From: Helicobacteraceae bacterium
GTDB taxonomy: Bacteria; Campylobacterota; Campylobacteria; Campylobacterales; SZUA-545
Assembly (NCBI GenBank): GCA_031275395.1
Contig: JAISOU010000035.1
Coordinates: 1 to 14,744, forward strand
Length of the DNA: 14,744 nucleotides
Direction: 5' to 3'
Below are positions 14,037 through 14,744 of the stretch, one piece after another (position 1 is the first letter of the stretch; the number at the start of each line of letters is the position of its first letter). The position numbers and the translations under genes are program-made. The notes under the pieces are model-generated. The model made no database searches. It was not told the DNA's origin and worked only from the letters and a program-made list of their open reading frames with translations.

Positions 14037-14744
14037 GTGAAACCAATCGTTCGCTATTCATGCATTATCTTTCCGATAATTGCCGTATTTATTTGCGCGT
14101 TTGCGCTAATTACGATCAACCTAAACGATAAAAACGCCGCGTTAGAGGCGCTATCGAACGCAATCGACAATCAGGTCGAGCTAATCAGACAAACGCCTAT
14201 GGAGACCTTGCTTAACGGCGCGCTTTTGCAACTTAATTCTAGCGGTTTGGAGCGCGTAATCGGCGCGGCAAACAGCCATTTGGAGCGCAAAGTCGATCCG
14301 ATCGTCGAGTCGGACGCGCTTTCAAGCGGCGCGTATCTAAAGCTGGAATCGGCAAAACGGCTTTGGGAGGCGCTTCAGGAAAAAGCGCGGGGGATTCTTA
14401 TCAAAAAAGCCGAGATCGCTAACGAGCGCGAAAACTTCTTGCGCCTTATGCCGCAACTTAAGCAATCCACTCAGGAACTCGCGCAAATAATGGAAACCAG
14501 AAGCGTTACCAAGCAAATGGCGCTTGACGCCAAAAAACAGGTCGATCTAGTAGAGCGTTTCGCGTTTCTTGCCGCCGAGTATATAGCGGAGGGCGGTAAT
14601 CAGCGCTACAAAGAGCTAACGCAAGCGCTGGAAACCTATTCTCAAACGCTTTACGGCTTTTCAAACGAAGACAAGTTACGCGCCACCGCTTTGGCGCTTG
14701 TCGGTTCTAATCAGCTCTTTTGGAAAGATTATCAATCGTCGTTA
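14037..14744 (+). CDS. Membrane-anchored helical sensor-like protein, N-terminal part
   Basis: An open frame without a stop runs off the right edge; 236 codons are visible. The GTG start has GAGG (14028-14031) 5 nt upstream. Residues 9-27 (SCIIFPIIAVFICAFALIT) form one membrane segment. All that follows is predicted to be long amphipathic helices rich in Glu, Lys, Ala, Leu and Gln (for example ETLLNGALLQLNSSGLERVI and LKQSTQELAQIMETRS). This is the layout of the periplasmic helical-bundle sensor of methyl-accepting chemotaxis proteins or histidine kinases, notably the PilJ-type N-terminal domain. A second membrane segment and the signalling domain would lie outside the window, so the type of receptor is not settled. 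No clear promoter was found in the 174 bp after the preceding terminator. Confidence 0.7.
   Translation, partial: MKPIVRYSCIIFPIIAVFICAFALITINLNDKNAALEALSNAIDNQVELIRQTPMETLLNGALLQLNSSGLERVIGAANSHLERKVDPIVESDALSSGAYLKLESAKRLWEALQEKARGILIKKAEIANERENFLRLMPQLKQSTQELAQIMETRSVTKQMALDAKKQVDLVERFAFLAAEYIAEGGNQRYKELTQALETYSQTLYGFSNEDKLRATALALVGSNQLFWKDYQSSL

Overview
The window looks like chromosomal DNA of a member of the Campylobacterota (Epsilonproteobacteria). The main reason is a five-gene block: a C-terminal processing protease, purC, purS, purQ and a membrane-anchored periplasmic protein. As I recall it, this matches the order at Campylobacter jejuni Cj0511-Cj0515. Supporting points are a class 1-type CRISPR array, an LPP20-family lipoprotein and a consensus RpoN promoter. 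Base composition is near balanced, higher in G+C than Campylobacter or Helicobacter, and the palindrome CGATCG is strikingly frequent. An uncultured or less studied lineage is likely; I cannot name a genus.

Layout. Positions 1-1168 hold the leader-distal part of a CRISPR array: 17 repeats and 16 complete spacers, entering from the left edge and ending in a degenerate repeat. No cas genes are in the window. A short intergenic stretch (1169-1278) carries a palindromic repeat-like element and a hairpin. On the minus strand, 5310 down to 1279 is a tightly packed operon: ctpA-like protease, purC, purS, purQ and a two-TM protein with an SH3-like tail. Divergent to it is glgB (5437-7359, plus strand). 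It meets pgi (minus strand) stop codon to stop codon with no spacing, and hemN lies upstream of pgi on the same strand. A 351-bp gene-free region (10012-10362) holds a set of mutually exclusive hairpins that may be a leader RNA or small RNA. A class I methyltransferase (plus) and a glycerophosphodiester phosphodiesterase (minus) follow, converging with a 4-bp overlap.

From 11795 to 13862 there is a self-contained unit: a sigma-54 promoter, a predicted outer-membrane beta-barrel, an LPP20-family lipoprotein, a second small beta-barrel and an intrinsic terminator. Sigma-54 in this phylum mostly drives flagellar genes, and LPP20-family proteins include the flagellar basal-disk lipoprotein FlgP. 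A role in the cell envelope around the flagellum is therefore a reasonable but unproven reading. The window ends inside a membrane-anchored, helix-rich sensor-like protein (14037 onward).

How the genes fit together: the purine block supplies PurC, and PurS/PurQ, the small and glutaminase subunits of FGAM synthase, whose large subunit PurL is elsewhere. GlgB and Pgi belong to glycogen and hexose phosphate metabolism. HemN serves oxygen-independent haem synthesis. The most unusual signals are CRISPR spacers whose complementary strand reads as Shine-Dalgarno plus start codon, the sigma-54 barrel/lipoprotein operon, the alternative-hairpin RNA and the CGATCG excess.
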